In this document: in pieces, positions 39,416 to 39,890 of the stretch
Numbering within the stretch: the first letter of the stretch is position 1
Layout of the letters: each line of letters opens with the position of its first letter
NCBI GenBank assembly: GCA_004357435.1
Contig: SMVS01000071.1
Span: 1 to 39,890, forward strand
Length of the DNA: 39,890 nt
Source of the DNA: Nitrospina sp.
Lineage (GTDB): Bacteria > Nitrospinota > Nitrospinia > Nitrospinales > Nitrospinaceae
Direction: 5' to 3'
The notes under the pieces: model-generated
Told to the model about the DNA's origin: nothing
Databases searched by the model: none
The model's input: only the letters and a program-made list of their open reading frames with translations
Translations under genes and position numbers: made by a program

Positions 39416-39890
39416 TCTGGCTGTTTATTATCACCAGAAAAAAAATTATTTGAAGGCGCTGGAGTTGTATGACAAGGCGTTGCAGTTGGACCCCGCTGAT
39501 GCGCGGCCTTATAATAACCGAAGCTTGATCCATCAAAAGCTTGGCAACAAGGATCAGGCCGTCGAAGGATTTTTAAAGGCCATTCGTCTGGACCCCGAAT
39601 ACGGCAAACCTTATAACAACATGGGCTTGGTCTATTACCATGAGGGTAATTATTCCGGTGCGGCGGCAAATTTCGAAAAAGCCATAGAGCTGGGTGAGAA
39701 TCATATGGAAAGTTACAATAATCTGGCCATTGTGTACAAAAATTTGAACCGCCTGAAAGAGGCCAAAGCATTGTATGAAAAAATTCTCACGCGGGTTCCC
39801 AGCCATGCGGAGGCCAGTTACAATCTGGCGTTGCTGTTGGAGGATGAAGGAAATATTGATTCCGCTGTTCAGTTCTACCGCCGATTTGTG
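39363..39890 (+). CDS. TPR-repeat protein fragment, no start codon, cut by window end
   Basis: A frame open from 39363 to the last base encodes at least four 34-residue tetratricopeptide repeats, each with the A-x-Y-N-N/N-L and A-L-x-L-D-P-type pattern (KALELYDKALQLDP, then AVEGFLKAIRLDP, then AAANFEKAIEL and AKALYEKILTRVP). The TGA at 39360-39362 precedes it and no ATG, GTG or TTG lies near the beginning; the first ATG falls inside the third repeat. The gene therefore lacks its natural 5' end. TPR proteins act as scaffolds in assemblies such as pilus machinery, but no specific role can be given. Confidence 0.7.

Noticed and set aside
39412-39771. Minus-strand open frame at the right end
   Set aside because: It is antisense to clear TPR repeats in the plus frame.

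Overview
The window is a bacterial chromosome segment from a Gram-negative, probably free-living or marine lineage. Gene content (LolD/YbbA-type ABC exporter, secreted SGNH esterase, type IV pilin-like protein, lysine 2,3-aminomutase) and the unbroken rpoBC-str-S10-spc-alpha order would fit a deep-branching phylum such as Nitrospinota or a deltaproteobacterial relative. That placement is a guess from general resemblance; a phylogeny of RpoC, EF-G or SecY would settle it. No tRNA, rRNA, CRISPR array, transposase or phage gene was seen.

Region 1 (1-23792) is one long plus-strand run of information-processing genes: the 3' end of rpoB, rpoC, rpsL, rpsG, fusA, tuf, rpsJ, rplC, rplD, rplW, rplB, rpsS, rplV, rpsC, rplP, rpmC, rpsQ, rplN, rplX, rplE, rpsN (zinc type), rpsH, rplF, rplR, rpsE, rplO, secY, adk, infA, rpmJ, rpsM, rpsK, rpsD, rpoA, rplQ. 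Most gaps are under 50 bases and several genes overlap. The only good internal promoter candidate lies before rpsL, followed by a leader with competing inverted repeats. Two genes often found here are absent: rpmD (between rpsE and rplO) and map (between adk and infA). Half of the small-subunit genes start at TTG or GTG, whereas every large-subunit gene starts at ATG. L17 has a 77-residue lysine-rich tail.

Region 2 (23793-35900) is a mosaic of short transcription units: a CxxC...CC cysteine-cluster protein, a class I methyltransferase, a secreted DUF1566-type protein, a Rieske ferredoxin, an FtsX-type permease with its ATPase diverging from a TesA-like esterase (the ybbP-ybbA/tesA arrangement known from E. 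coli), a TrpD2-like protein, a B12-binding-type radical SAM enzyme, a CDP-alcohol phosphatidyltransferase and a LON-domain protein. Two intergenic regions here (29913-30366 and 34885-35218) carry related dispersed repeats in opposite orientations.

Region 3 (35900-39890) holds a tight operon of an ATP-grasp-like protein, a small glutaredoxin and a lysine 2,3-aminomutase-type radical SAM enzyme. This is the best candidate in the window for an undescribed pathway. It is followed by a consensus-like promoter driving a short type IV pilin-like gene, whose frame ends where a start-less TPR frame begins. That junction looks like a deletion, a frameshift or an assembly join. The TPR gene runs off the end of the window.
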